Assembly (NCBI GenBank): GCA_934474025.1
Contig: CAKSMF010000001.1
Location: forward strand, 310,001-374,000
Length of the DNA: 64,000 bases
Direction of reading: 5' to 3'
Source: an uncultured Ruminococcus sp.
GTDB taxonomy: Bacteria > Bacillota > Clostridia > Oscillospirales > Ruminococcaceae
Below, piece by piece: positions 34,116 to 43,233 of the stretch; within the stretch, counting starts at the first letter, position 1, and each line of letters begins with the position of its first letter. The notes beneath the pieces were generated by a model. That model searched no databases. It saw only the letters and a list, made by a program, of their open reading frames with translations, and was not told the DNA's origin. A program made the translations under genes and the position numbers.

Positions 34116-34673
34116 ATGAAAAAGCCATCTATTATTATTGGAAAAAAACAAATCATTATGACTTGTCTTACACTTATGCTTGCAATTGCGGTATACATAA
34201 ACTATACAGCCGTTCCGAAGATTTCAGACAGCGAAACAAAAACCGTTACCGCTGAAAATGATACTGTAAGCTATGGCGAAACAGAATTCGTAAATGCTAA
34301 GACAGACCCCGTAAATACTTCTGGTTCAGATTATTTTGCACAGGCTCGTCTTGATAAAATGAATAATCGTGATACCGCTGTACAGACTTTGCAATCAATT
34401 ATAGGAGGCGGAGACATTACAGAGGACGAAATGGTTATGAATGCTCTTGATGCTGTTGAGGTTTCAAAGCTTATCGAATCAGAAGGAACTATTGAATCCC
34501 TTATAAAAGCTCAGGGTTTTGAGGATTGTGTGGCTTATCTCGACGGTTCAACAGCTAAGGTTGTTATAAAAACTCCGGGGCTTGACAAGGCTCAGGTTGC
34601 CTCTATAAAAGAGATAATTCTGGACGAGACAGAAGTCAATGCAGAAAATATAAGAATTTTTGAAGTAAAGTAG
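34116..34673 (+). CDS. spoIIIAH: Stage III sporulation protein AH
   Basis: A 185-residue protein with one N-terminal helix (QIIMTCLTLMLAIAVYINYTA) and a YscJ-like ring domain near residues 75-185 (FAQARLDKMNNRDTAVQTLQ, GFEDCVAYLDGSTAKVVIK). It docks onto the forespore protein SpoIIQ. Its C-terminal end closes the operon; a new promoter follows one base after the stop. Confidence 0.9.
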   Translation: MKKPSIIIGKKQIIMTCLTLMLAIAVYINYTAVPKISDSETKTVTAENDTVSYGETEFVNAKTDPVNTSGSDYFAQARLDKMNNRDTAVQTLQSIIGGGDITEDEMVMNALDAVEVSKLIESEGTIESLIKAQGFEDCVAYLDGSTAKVVIKTPGLDKAQVASIKEIILDETEVNAENIRIFEVK

Positions 34674-34702
34674 TTGTACAAACTGAATTTTTTTGGTATA
34701 AT
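34674..34702 (+). promoter_or_regulatory. Promoter of the asp23-nusB unit
   Basis: TTGTAC (34674-34679), 17 bases, TATAAT (34697-34702), about 50 bases before the asp23 start. It begins directly after the spoIIIAH stop, separating housekeeping from sporulation genes. Confidence 0.7.
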
Positions 34703-34752
34703 ATAAAGAGGGCATATCAAAACCAAAAATACAACAGTTACGGAGGTCGAAA

Positions 34753-35088
34753 ATGGAAGTTGTTAAAGATGTTATAAACAGCAAACTGAATATATCAGAT
34801 GATGTTATAATTACCATTGCAAGACTCGCTACTCTCGATGTAAAGGGAGTAGCTGGTCTTAGTGGTGAAATAAATGCTTTAAGCAAAATTAAAAATAATG
34901 CACCTATAAAAGTAAGTATGATGGGTGATGTTGCATCAATTGATGTAAAAATCAGAATAAAAGGTCTGGAAAAAGCTCGTGTAGTTGCTCAGGAAGTACA
35001 GTCGGCTGTTAAGGAAAATGTTCAGAATATGACTGGTATTCCGGTGGCTCGGGTGAATGTTATAATAAGCGGTGCAGTATTTGATTAA
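34753..35088 (+). CDS. Asp23/Gls24 family protein (YqhY-like)
   Basis: A 111-residue cytoplasmic Asp23-family protein (ISDDVIITIARLATLDVKGV, then VSMMGDVASIDVKIRIKG, and ARVNVIISGAVFD at the end). In Bacillus yqhY sits near accBC and nusB, and its loss disturbs lipid synthesis control; here it directly precedes nusB. The exact role is unknown. AACGGAGGT-type Shine-Dalgarno lies upstream. Confidence 0.85.
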   Translation: MEVVKDVINSKLNISDDVIITIARLATLDVKGVAGLSGEINALSKIKNNAPIKVSMMGDVASIDVKIRIKGLEKARVVAQEVQSAVKENVQNMTGIPVARVNVIISGAVFD

Positions 35089-35105
35089 AAAAGGAGTTAA
35101 AGACT

Positions 35106-35522
35106 ATGTTAAGACGTGAAGTAAGAGATAATGCATTTAAGTTGGTTTTTGAACAGCTTTTGCGTGATGATGATATCAATGAACTTTATGAAATTGCTGA
35201 AGAAGTTGACGAAATAAATCTTAATGATGATGTTAAAAAAATTGTTGGCGGTACTATTGAACACTGTCAGGAAATTGATGAAATTATTTCCCGATACAGC
35301 AAGTCAAGAAGTATTTCCAGAATTTCTAAAATCAATCTTGCAATTCTTAGAATCGCTCTTTATGAAGCAGTTTATGACGAAAATGTTCCTGTAAACGTTG
35401 CTATAAGTGAAGCAGTAAATATTGCGGAAACTTACACATATCAGGAAGATATCTCATTTATTAACGGTGTTCTTGGAGCTTTTGCCCGTAATAATCAAAA
35501 GGAAGATAACAAAAATGCCTGA
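35106..35522 (+). CDS. nusB: Transcription antitermination factor NusB
   Basis: A 138-residue all-helical NusB that joins NusE/S10 on the boxA of rRNA leaders to prevent termination. It begins RREVRDNAFKLVFEQLLRDD and contains ISKINLAILRIALYEAVYD and VPVNVAISEAVNIAETYT, the family core. The following gene starts within its last codons. Confidence 0.92.
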   Translation: MLRREVRDNAFKLVFEQLLRDDDINELYEIAEEVDEINLNDDVKKIVGGTIEHCQEIDEIISRYSKSRSISRISKINLAILRIALYEAVYDENVPVNVAISEAVNIAETYTYQEDISFINGVLGAFARNNQKEDNKNA

Positions 35523-36471
35523 ATTTATAGGGATTGATACAAGCAATTATACCACTTCGGTAGCTGTTTATAACAGTGATACAAATAAGGTTTATCAATC
35601 TAAAAAACTTCTTCCGGTTAAACAGGGACAGTTGGGTTTAAGACAAAGTGACGCTGTTTTTCACCATACGAAACAACTTCCGGAAATGATAGAAAAACTT
35701 TTTAATGAATATTCACTTTCTGATTTGAAAGCTGTTTCAGCATCAGTGCGTCCCAGAAATATTGAAGGTTCTTATATGCCGTGTTTCCTGTGCGGAGAAG
35801 GTTTAGGGCGTTCAATTTCAGCGATTCAGAAAATACCCTTTTATCGCACTTCACATCAGATAGGACATATTTTATCAGCTCTCTATTCGGCGGATTCTAT
35901 GGGGTTGATAAATGAAAAATTTATATCATTTCATGTAAGCGGTGGAACAACAGACTGCCTTTTGTGTGAACCGGATAGTTCTGAAATCATAAAAATAACT
36001 GAAATCGGTACTTCACTTGACTTGAAAGCAGGACAGGCAATAGACCGTGTAGGAGTTATGCTGGGATTAAAATTTCCTTGTGGTGCTGAACTGGAAAAGC
36101 TTGCTTATAATTCAAATAAGGATTTCAAAGTAAAAGCTGTTATCAAGGATACAAACTGTTGTTTGTCAGGATTGGAAAACAAGTGCAAAAAAATGCTTGA
36201 TGACGGTGAAAAACCTGAAAATATTGCTAAATATTGTCTGGATTTTGTGACAGAAACTATAATTTCAATGACGGTTCAGGCAATTAAAATTTATGGAAAT
36301 CTTCCACTTTTATTTGCCGGCGGTGTGATGTCCGACAAAATAATAAAACACAGAATTATTTCCCGTTTTGGAAAGTCCTACTTTGCAGAACCGGAATTTT
36401 CCTGTGATAACGCTACCGGAATAGCTATTTATGGTTATCTGAAAAATCAATATGAAATCGGAGGGAAATAA
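35515..36471 (+). CDS. Divergent TsaD/Kae1-like paralogue (peptidase M22 family)
   Basis: A 318-residue ASKHA-fold protein related to TsaD. It keeps FIGIDTSNYTTSVAVY at the start, the metal-binding HxxxH motif as SHQIGHILSAL, a VSGGTTDCLL motif in place of the VSGGHT of true TsaD, and FAGGVMSDKII near the end. True TsaD makes t6A in tRNA together with TsaB, TsaC and TsaE. This short divergent version recurs in Clostridia and probably does not replace TsaD; its substrate is unknown. It overlaps nusB by 8 bases and ends just before ispA. Confidence 0.7.
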   Translation: MPEFIGIDTSNYTTSVAVYNSDTNKVYQSKKLLPVKQGQLGLRQSDAVFHHTKQLPEMIEKLFNEYSLSDLKAVSASVRPRNIEGSYMPCFLCGEGLGRSISAIQKIPFYRTSHQIGHILSALYSADSMGLINEKFISFHVSGGTTDCLLCEPDSSEIIKITEIGTSLDLKAGQAIDRVGVMLGLKFPCGAELEKLAYNSNKDFKVKAVIKDTNCCLSGLENKCKKMLDDGEKPENIAKYCLDFVTETIISMTVQAIKIYGNLPLLFAGGVMSDKIIKHRIISRFGKSYFAEPEFSCDNATGIAIYGYLKNQYEIGGK

Positions 36472-36472
36472 T

Positions 36473-37363
36473 ATGAACGGATTTAAAGAAAAGTTTTCAG
36501 AGTATATATCTTATACACGAGAAAGTCTTAATGAATATAATATTCATACTTCTGAAACAGAACCACAGAAAAATCTTATTGATGCTATGAATTATTCCAT
36601 TGATGCAGGCGGAAAACGTATTCGTCCTGTATTGGTGTATGCTTTCTGCGAGGCTATGGGAACTGATTTCAAAAAGGCAAAAGCTCCGGCGTGTGCTATT
36701 GAAATGATACATACTTTTTCTTTAATTCATGATGATTTGCCGGCTATGGATAATGATGATTTCAGACGTGGAAAACCATCATGTCATAAGGCTTTCGGAG
36801 AGGCTATGGCAATTCTTGCCGGCGATGCACTTTCAGTATTGCCCTTTGAGATTATTGCGGACGATACAGAACTTTCAGCAGAACAGAAAATAAAAATAAT
36901 TTCACATCTTTCAAAAGCTGTCGGCAAAAATGGTATGATTGGCGGTCAGGTTATCGACATGGAAAATGAATTAAAAACAGATGTTGATGAAAAAAATCTC
37001 CGTAATATGTATCATAATAAAACAGGTCAGCTTATAGCAGTTTCATGTATAATGGGTTGTATATGTGCCAATGCAGATGATAATATTATAAGTATAGCTT
37101 CTGAATATGGTTTTAAACTCGGACTCGCCTTTCAGATTATTGATGATATTCTTGATGTTACCGGAAATGCGGACGAACTTGGCAAGCCTGTCGGCAGTGA
37201 TGCTGAAGAAAATAAAACTACTTTTGTAACTCTTTACGGAGTTGAAAAGGCTCAGGAAATTGCAGATAAAATTACATCAGAGGCTCTTGATTGTCTGAAA
37301 AATATCAATAACAACGATTTTCTTGTTAATCTCACAAATATGCTACTGAAAAGGAAATATTAA
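36473..37363 (+). CDS. ispA: Polyprenyl synthetase, farnesyl diphosphate synthase type
   Basis: A 296-residue trans-prenyltransferase that condenses IPP with DMAPP/GPP to farnesyl diphosphate, the precursor of undecaprenyl carriers. The first aspartate-rich motif is DDLPAMDND and the second DDILD; GGKRIRPVL and the GGQVIDME segment are also present. Aromatic or small residues before the first motif (IHTFSLIH) fit a C15 product. The xseA and xseB genes that usually precede ispA in Firmicutes are absent; the TsaD-like gene sits there instead. dxs follows. Confidence 0.92.
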   Translation: MNGFKEKFSEYISYTRESLNEYNIHTSETEPQKNLIDAMNYSIDAGGKRIRPVLVYAFCEAMGTDFKKAKAPACAIEMIHTFSLIHDDLPAMDNDDFRRGKPSCHKAFGEAMAILAGDALSVLPFEIIADDTELSAEQKIKIISHLSKAVGKNGMIGGQVIDMENELKTDVDEKNLRNMYHNKTGQLIAVSCIMGCICANADDNIISIASEYGFKLGLAFQIIDDILDVTGNADELGKPVGSDAEENKTTFVTLYGVEKAQEIADKITSEALDCLKNINNNDFLVNLTNMLLKRKY

Positions 37364-37399
37364 TACAAAGGAGAGTCGGAATTTTCCGCATTATATAAA

Positions 37400-39328
37400 A
37401 TGAATGAATACGAAAAATCAGATGTGGTCAGTCTTTCGGAACTCAACCTCCCGGAAGACCTGAAAAAACTATCCATAAAACAATGTGAATCCCTTTGTGT
37501 AGAAATACGTAATATGCTTATTTCTACAATCTCGCATAATGGCGGACATCTTGCCTCAAATCTCGGAGTTGTGGAACTTACAGTTGCATTACACAGATGC
37601 TTTAATTCACCTGACGATAAAATTATTTGGGACGTTGGACATCAAACGTATGTACATAAAATTCTTACTGGACGTGCTGACAAATTTTCAACAATAAGAC
37701 AGGAAAATGGTATTGCCGGCTTTCCGAAACCCGAAGAGTCACCTCATGATATTTTCATAAGCGGACATAGCAGTACATCTGTTTCAGTAGCTTGCGGTGT
37801 TGCAGAAGCTATGAAGCTTCAAAAAAAGGATAACTATACAATCGCAGTTATTGGTGATGGTGCAATGACTGGTGGTATGTTCTATGAAGCAATGAACAAT
37901 GCAGGCAAAGAACGAAAAAGCAATATGATTGTTATTCTTAATGACAATGATATGTCTATTTCAAAGAATGTAGGAGCATTAGCTAAACATCTTACAAATT
38001 TAAGCAGGTCTGAACAATATATTTCTACAAAAAAGAATGTAAAAGAAACTTTGAATGCTATTCCAGTTTTAGGGAAACCTGTCGTTAAGGGAATTAAAAG
38101 CACTAAAGATGCCGTTAAATACAGGATTCTTGACCAGAGTTCTCTTTTTGAAAATATGGGTTTCACTTATCTTGGACCTATTGACGGACACAATATTTAT
38201 GACCTTGAAAAAATTATGAAAAAAGCTAAATGCTATCATAAACCTGTTGTCATTCACATTAAAACAAAAAAAGGCAAGGGATATGAACCTGCTGAAAAAA
38301 ATCCCGGTGAATACCATGGTATCTCAAAATTTGATATTGAAACAGGTAATCCGGAAGTTTCAGCCAATAAGTGTTATTCTACTGTTTTCGGAAAAGAACT
38401 CGTAAAAATTGCCGAAAAAGATGACAGAATTTGTGCTGTAACTGCTGCTATGAAATATGGCACGGGTTTACAGTTTTTCAGTAAGCGTTATCCGGAACGT
38501 TTTTATGATGTTGGCATTGCTGAACAACATGCTGTAACGTTTTGTGGCGGACTTGCATCTATGGGACAGATTCCTGTATTTGCGGTATATTCAAGTTTTC
38601 TGCAAAGGGCATATGACCAGCTTATTCATGATGTATCTATAGGAAAACTTCATGTTATACTCGGAATTGACCGTGCCGGAGTTGTTGGCGAAGATGGCGA
38701 AACACATCAGGGACTTTTTGACGTTCCGATGCTTACATCTATTCCTAATACTGTAATATATTCTCCATCATCTTATGAAGAACTTAAACTTTGCATGAAA
38801 AAAGCCATATATACAGATAAATGCCTTACTGCAATAAGGTATCCGAGAGGAGCAGAAGAAGTTTCCTTTAATCGTGACTATCTTAGTACAGAGTGTATTT
38901 TTATGCGTAGTAACAGTGATATACTTATAATAACCTATGGCAGACTTTATAATGAAGTTCATAAAGCAAAGAAAATTTTAGAAAAACAAAATATTAATTG
39001 CGATATTCTTAAATTCACAAAAATTTATCCAATTAACCGTGATATAATTAATGAAATAAAAGATTATAAAAGAATTGTTTTCTTTGAGGAATCCATGGGA
39101 AATGGAAGTATTTCTGAAAAAATAGGAAGCAAACTTGCAGAAGCCGGATATTCTGGAGATTATAGCAGGGTTACAGCCGACAATTATGTGAAACAGGCGT
39201 CCGTGCATTCGTGCCTTGAAAAACTTGGTATGACATCTGAAAAAATTGTTGAATATATTCAACAAGCATCAATAAGGAATACTTCCACTTCTATAGATGA
39301 TGATATGAATTGTAAATCAGAAACTTAA
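37400..39328 (+). CDS. dxs: 1-deoxy-D-xylulose-5-phosphate synthase
   Basis: A 642-residue thiamine diphosphate enzyme that joins pyruvate and glyceraldehyde 3-phosphate, the first step of the MEP isoprenoid pathway. Motifs: DVGHQTYVHKILTGR, the TPP site GDGAMTGGMFYEAMNNAG, YLGPIDGHN, and DVGIAEQHAVTF in the pyrimidine-binding domain. The only close Shine-Dalgarno (AAAGGAG, 37368-37374) is 25 bases from the ATG, with a small CGGAA/TTCCG palindrome between them that might fold and shorten the distance. No other in-frame start is available. Confidence 0.93.
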   Translation: MNEYEKSDVVSLSELNLPEDLKKLSIKQCESLCVEIRNMLISTISHNGGHLASNLGVVELTVALHRCFNSPDDKIIWDVGHQTYVHKILTGRADKFSTIRQENGIAGFPKPEESPHDIFISGHSSTSVSVACGVAEAMKLQKKDNYTIAVIGDGAMTGGMFYEAMNNAGKERKSNMIVILNDNDMSISKNVGALAKHLTNLSRSEQYISTKKNVKETLNAIPVLGKPVVKGIKSTKDAVKYRILDQSSLFENMGFTYLGPIDGHNIYDLEKIMKKAKCYHKPVVIHIKTKKGKGYEPAEKNPGEYHGISKFDIETGNPEVSANKCYSTVFGKELVKIAEKDDRICAVTAAMKYGTGLQFFSKRYPERFYDVGIAEQHAVTFCGGLASMGQIPVFAVYSSFLQRAYDQLIHDVSIGKLHVILGIDRAGVVGEDGETHQGLFDVPMLTSIPNTVIYSPSSYEELKLCMKKAIYTDKCLTAIRYPRGAEEVSFNRDYLSTECIFMRSNSDILIITYGRLYNEVHKAKKILEKQNINCDILKFTKIYPINRDIINEIKDYKRIVFFEESMGNGSISEKIGSKLAEAGYSGDYSRVTADNYVKQASVHSCLEKLGMTSEKIVEYIQQASIRNTSTSIDDDMNCKSET

Positions 39329-39381
39329 TTGAAGTATTGGGTGGAGGTAAATCGGTATCCCTCACTAATATGAGGAAAATC

Positions 39382-39418
39382 ACAGTCAGACATATACTAA
39401 CTGTAGATTGAAGCAAAC
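39382..39418 (+). repeat. Degenerate intergenic repeat, copy 1
   Basis: ACAGTCA (39382-39388) followed by TGTAGATTGAAGCAAAC (39402-39418), in the 120-base gap before tlyA. A similar element lies at 52978-53019 before comEC. A CCTC/GAGG hairpin lies just upstream. Meaning unknown. Confidence 0.3.
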
Positions 39419-39448
39419 AAAAAAACAGACAAAAGAGGTGTAATTCAG

Positions 39449-40240
39449 ATGTCAAGACTTGATACAGAAATTGTTCTGCGTGGAATTGCCCGCAGTCGTG
39501 AACGTGCCAAAGAAATGATAAAATCAGGTAATATTTCAGTTAATGGAAATCCAGTTAGTAAAGCTTCTTATGAAGTAACCCAGAACGACATTATAGAGTC
39601 ATCTGAACAGGAATTATATGTTGGCAGGGGAGCTTTAAAAATTGAAAAGGCAACTGAGGTTTTCGGATTGAATTTTTCCGGAAAAGTCTGTCTTGACATC
39701 GGAGCATCAACAGGCGGTTTTACAGACTTTATGATTAAAAACGGTGCTGTTAAAGTGTTTGCTGTTGATGTCGGACATGGGCAACTTGCACAATCTTTAC
39801 GTAATGACAGCAGAGTTATAAATTTTGAAGGCACTGATATACGTACAGTTACACCCGAAAGCCTTGGTGATAAAGTTGACTTTATTTCAGCAGATGTGTC
39901 TTTTATCTCACTGAAAATGATTATTCCTGTATTGTGTAATCTTTTAAATGACGGGGCGGAATCCGTTGTACTTATAAAGCCACAGTTTGAAGCAGGTAAG
40001 AAGTTTATCGGAAAACATGGCATTGTACGTGATAAAAAAGTTCATGAACGTGTGTTATCTGAAATTGATGCAGTAATATATAATTCGGGACTTACAGCAA
40101 TTGATTATACTTTTTCACCAATAAAAGGCGGAAGTGGCAACATTGAATATCTTGTGCATATCCGAAAAAATTCCGATACACCGGTTATAAGGGATTTCAG
40201 ACAGCTTGTGGAAATGGCATTCAGTAAATTAAAGGAGTAG
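39449..40240 (+). CDS. tlyA: TlyA family rRNA (cytidine-2'-O)-methyltransferase
   Basis: A 263-residue protein with an N-terminal S4 RNA-binding domain (SRLDTEIVLRGIARSRERAK, residues 2-60) and an FtsJ-like methyltransferase domain: CLDIGASTGGFTDFM, AVDVGHGQLAQSLR, SADVSFISLK and VVLIKPQFEAGKKFIGK. The K-D-K-E style catalytic residues of the family appear present. TlyA 2'-O-methylates 23S and sometimes 16S rRNA. The same gene order (ispA, dxs, tlyA, then nadK/argR/recN) is common in Firmicutes. Confidence 0.92.
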   Translation: MSRLDTEIVLRGIARSRERAKEMIKSGNISVNGNPVSKASYEVTQNDIIESSEQELYVGRGALKIEKATEVFGLNFSGKVCLDIGASTGGFTDFMIKNGAVKVFAVDVGHGQLAQSLRNDSRVINFEGTDIRTVTPESLGDKVDFISADVSFISLKMIIPVLCNLLNDGAESVVLIKPQFEAGKKFIGKHGIVRDKKVHERVLSEIDAVIYNSGLTAIDYTFSPIKGGSGNIEYLVHIRKNSDTPVIRDFRQLVEMAFSKLKE

Positions 40241-40247
40241 TTTTTTT

Positions 40248-41102
40248 ATGATAGTAGCATTGTATCCGAATTTTCAGAAAAGAAACGCCCTTAAATGTGC
40301 AAGGGAAGCTTGTGACGTACTTAATTCTTCCGGAATTGATGTGTGTGTAAGCGAAGATTTCAGAAAAGATTTTTCGGACAAACCTTTTGTGAAATTTGAA
40401 GATATAAAAAAATCTGTAAGAACAGCTGATTTCGTTATTGCAATAGGTGGTGACGGTACGATTTTAAGGTGTTCAAAGCTTCTTATGGGAACGGATACAA
40501 AGTTACTTGGCATAAATACAGGTACTCTTGGATTTATGGCGGGTCTTGAGGCTGACCAATTGGACAGGCTTAAACTTCTTAAAACCGGTGAATATGAAAT
40601 TTCAGACAGAATGACACTTGATGTTACTTGCATTGAAAACGGAAAAAAAGTAACTTATACTGCACTTAACGAAATTTCGGCACGTTCGGGAAGTTTTCGT
40701 ATATGCGATTTTGAAGTATATTCTGATAGTTATCTTGTCGGAAAGTATCGTGCAGACGGAGTTTTATTCAGTACGCCGTCAGGGTCAACAGCTTATGCTT
40801 TGTCGGCTGGCGGACCTGTAATTGAACCGGATTTAGAGTGTATCGAAATGACTCAGATTTGTCCCCATTCGCTTTTTTCACGAGCTACTCTTTTTTCATC
40901 GTGCCGGAAACTACACCTTACAAGTCGCACACGTGATTGCGAATACATGGTGATAAGCGTTGACGGTGAACTTCATATACAACTGGAAAAAGACCAATCA
41001 ATAGAAATATCACGTGGAAGAAACAATATTCGTTTTATAAATCTTATTGGAAATTCTTTTCACGAGTCACTTTGCAGAAAGCTTTGCAAACCTATAAAAT
41101 AG
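40248..41102 (+). CDS. nadK: NAD kinase
   Basis: A 284-residue NAD+ kinase producing NADP+. Motifs: the catalytic GGDGTILRCSKLL near residues 69-81, NTGTLGFMAGLE, and DGVLFSTPSGSTAYALSAGGPVIEP. The AAAGGAG Shine-Dalgarno lies inside the last codons of tlyA, so the two are cotranscribed. Confidence 0.94.
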   Translation: MIVALYPNFQKRNALKCAREACDVLNSSGIDVCVSEDFRKDFSDKPFVKFEDIKKSVRTADFVIAIGGDGTILRCSKLLMGTDTKLLGINTGTLGFMAGLEADQLDRLKLLKTGEYEISDRMTLDVTCIENGKKVTYTALNEISARSGSFRICDFEVYSDSYLVGKYRADGVLFSTPSGSTAYALSAGGPVIEPDLECIEMTQICPHSLFSRATLFSSCRKLHLTSRTRDCEYMVISVDGELHIQLEKDQSIEISRGRNNIRFINLIGNSFHESLCRKLCKPIK

Positions 41103-41111
41103 GAGCGTTTT

Positions 41112-41555
41112 ATGAAAAATCACAGACATGAACTTATATTGGAAATTATAAATAATCAACCTGTTTCCACTCAGGAAATGCTTATTGAACTTCTTGCTGA
41201 AAAAGGCATTCAAACTACTCAGGCTACTCTGTCAAGGGATATACAACAGCTTTCCCTTGTAAAACAGCGTGATGCTGACGGAAATTACAGATATACATTT
41301 CCAGTGGCGGTGGTTGAAGAAAAAAGTTTCTTTGCAGAAGCGGTATTATCAGTTGATTATGCAATGAATACAATTGTTCTTAAATGCCGTGCCGGAATGG
41401 CTCAGGGAACTTGTGCTGCTATTGATTCAGTAAAACATGAAGGCGTTGTCGGAACTATTGCCGGTGATGATACTATTTTTATTCTGGTCAGAAGTGAAGC
41501 AGACGCTAAAAAGTTATCCAAAAAATTCAGAAATGAACTTTTTTACGGGAGGTAA
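41112..41555 (+). CDS. argR: Arginine repressor ArgR
   Basis: A 147-residue ArgR/AhrC with an N-terminal winged helix (MLIELLAEKGIQTTQATLSRD recognition region) and the C-terminal arginine-binding/hexamerization domain ending in GVVGTIAGDDTIFILVRS. It controls arginine synthesis and catabolism; no arginine genes lie in the window, as is usual for this conserved locus. Confidence 0.94.
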   Translation: MKNHRHELILEIINNQPVSTQEMLIELLAEKGIQTTQATLSRDIQQLSLVKQRDADGNYRYTFPVAVVEEKSFFAEAVLSVDYAMNTIVLKCRAGMAQGTCAAIDSVKHEGVVGTIAGDDTIFILVRSEADAKKLSKKFRNELFYGR

Positions 41556-41566
41556 CGCTGAAATTT

Positions 41567-43228
41567 ATGCTAAGAGAAATTTATATTAAAAATCTTGCAG
41601 TAATTAAAGAGGCTATTATACCTTTTAATGAAAATCTGAATATATTTACAGGTGAAACAGGTGCAGGAAAATCAATACTTATTAATGGTATCAATGCTGT
41701 TTTAGGTAACAGAAGCAGTAAAGATATAGTTCGTACTGGTTGTGACAAAGCTGTTATAACTGCACTTTTTACAGAACTTGACAGTAATATAATATCATTT
41801 CTTGATGAATTGGGAATATCTCATGACAATGAAGAGATAACCATTACCCGTGAAATAAATTCAGATGGCAAAAGTATTGCGAGAATCAATCAGCGGACAG
41901 CACCGGCTTCATTGCTAAAAAAAATAGGCAGTATGCTTATAAATATTCACGGACAGCATGATAATCAGATTCTTATGGACAGCGAAAAACATTTACAGAT
42001 ACTTGACGATTTCGGAGAGGATAATTCTTATCTTGAAAATTATCGGGAAGTTTTCAGAGAATTACAGCATACTGCAAAAAAACTCAATGAACTAAAAAAA
42101 TCAGAACATTCAAAGGCAGAACGCAGTATATATCTTAATTCCATAATAGAGGATATTGGAGAACTGGAACTTTCTGAAAATGAGGACGAAATTCTTGAAA
42201 AAGAATATGAAACCGCTCAAAATTCTGAAAAAATGATTATTGCTATTAAAAATGCTATACAGATAGTTTCAGGAGAAAATAACGCTAATGATTTGATATT
42301 ATCAGCAGAAAATGAAATTTTGAATTATACTGAAAATAATAGCGAACTTAATTCACTTTACGAGAGATTTTCAGCAGTTGAAATTGAACTTGCTGATATT
42401 TCGTCAGAACTGGAAACTCTGGCGGACAAAATTGAACTTGACGGTCAGCGTCTGGAATATTTAAGTACACGCCTTAATATTATAAATAAACTGAAAAAAA
42501 AGTATCTTACAGACTGTAACGGACTTGTTAAGCTTTATAATGATGCTTGTGCAGAGGTGACTTATTTTGAAAGTTCCGCCAATGAAATAGCTGAACTTAA
42601 CAAATTAAAAGAATCCTTGCTTCATAAAGTTACCGAAAGAGCCAAGGAACTTTTTGATTATCGTGAAAAAACTGCTGAAAAGTTTGCTGAAAGGGTTACA
42701 GCAGAACTTGAATTTCTGAATATGCCAGATGTTATAATAAGTGTTCAGCATGAAAAGGGAAAGCTTACTATAAACGGTATGGACAATATTGAATTTTTAA
42801 TTTCAGCTAATAAAGGTGAAGTTCCTAAACCTATTTCAAAGATAGCGTCGGGTGGTGAACTTTCAAGAATAATGCTTGCCCTTAAAAGTGTTATAGCAGG
42901 CAGGGACAGCATACCTACAATGATTTTTGATGAAATAGATACGGGAGTAAGTGGCAAAGCTGCTCAGAAAATAGGTATAAAACTTAGGGAAATCGGAAAA
43001 ATAAGACAGGTAATATGTGTTACTCATTTATCGCAGATAGCAGTTATGGCAGACAATCACCTTATGATTGAAAAACAAACTGTGAATGACAGAACAGAAA
43101 CACACGTTACACAGCTTGATTTTGAGGGGAGAGTTTCGGAAATCGCAAGAATTATGGGCGGTGAAAATCCAAGTCAGCTTATGCTTGATACCGCTCGTGA
43201 GGAAATAAAAAAATATATTATGGAGTGA
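41567..43228 (+). CDS. recN: DNA repair protein RecN
   Basis: A 553-residue SMC-like ATPase that acts early in double-strand break repair. Walker A is FTGETGAGKSILINGI near residues 24-39; a central coiled coil spans about 150-370; the signature motif SGGELSRIMLALKSV and Walker B MIFDEIDTGVSG lie near 430-465. The nearest Shine-Dalgarno (GGGAGGT) is about 14 bases from the ATG; a CTG nine bases upstream is in frame at better spacing but is an unlikely start. Confidence 0.94.
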   Translation: MLREIYIKNLAVIKEAIIPFNENLNIFTGETGAGKSILINGINAVLGNRSSKDIVRTGCDKAVITALFTELDSNIISFLDELGISHDNEEITITREINSDGKSIARINQRTAPASLLKKIGSMLINIHGQHDNQILMDSEKHLQILDDFGEDNSYLENYREVFRELQHTAKKLNELKKSEHSKAERSIYLNSIIEDIGELELSENEDEILEKEYETAQNSEKMIIAIKNAIQIVSGENNANDLILSAENEILNYTENNSELNSLYERFSAVEIELADISSELETLADKIELDGQRLEYLSTRLNIINKLKKKYLTDCNGLVKLYNDACAEVTYFESSANEIAELNKLKESLLHKVTERAKELFDYREKTAEKFAERVTAELEFLNMPDVIISVQHEKGKLTINGMDNIEFLISANKGEVPKPISKIASGGELSRIMLALKSVIAGRDSIPTMIFDEIDTGVSGKAAQKIGIKLREIGKIRQVICVTHLSQIAVMADNHLMIEKQTVNDRTETHVTQLDFEGRVSEIARIMGGENPSQLMLDTAREEIKKYIME

Positions 43229-43233
43229 TGATT

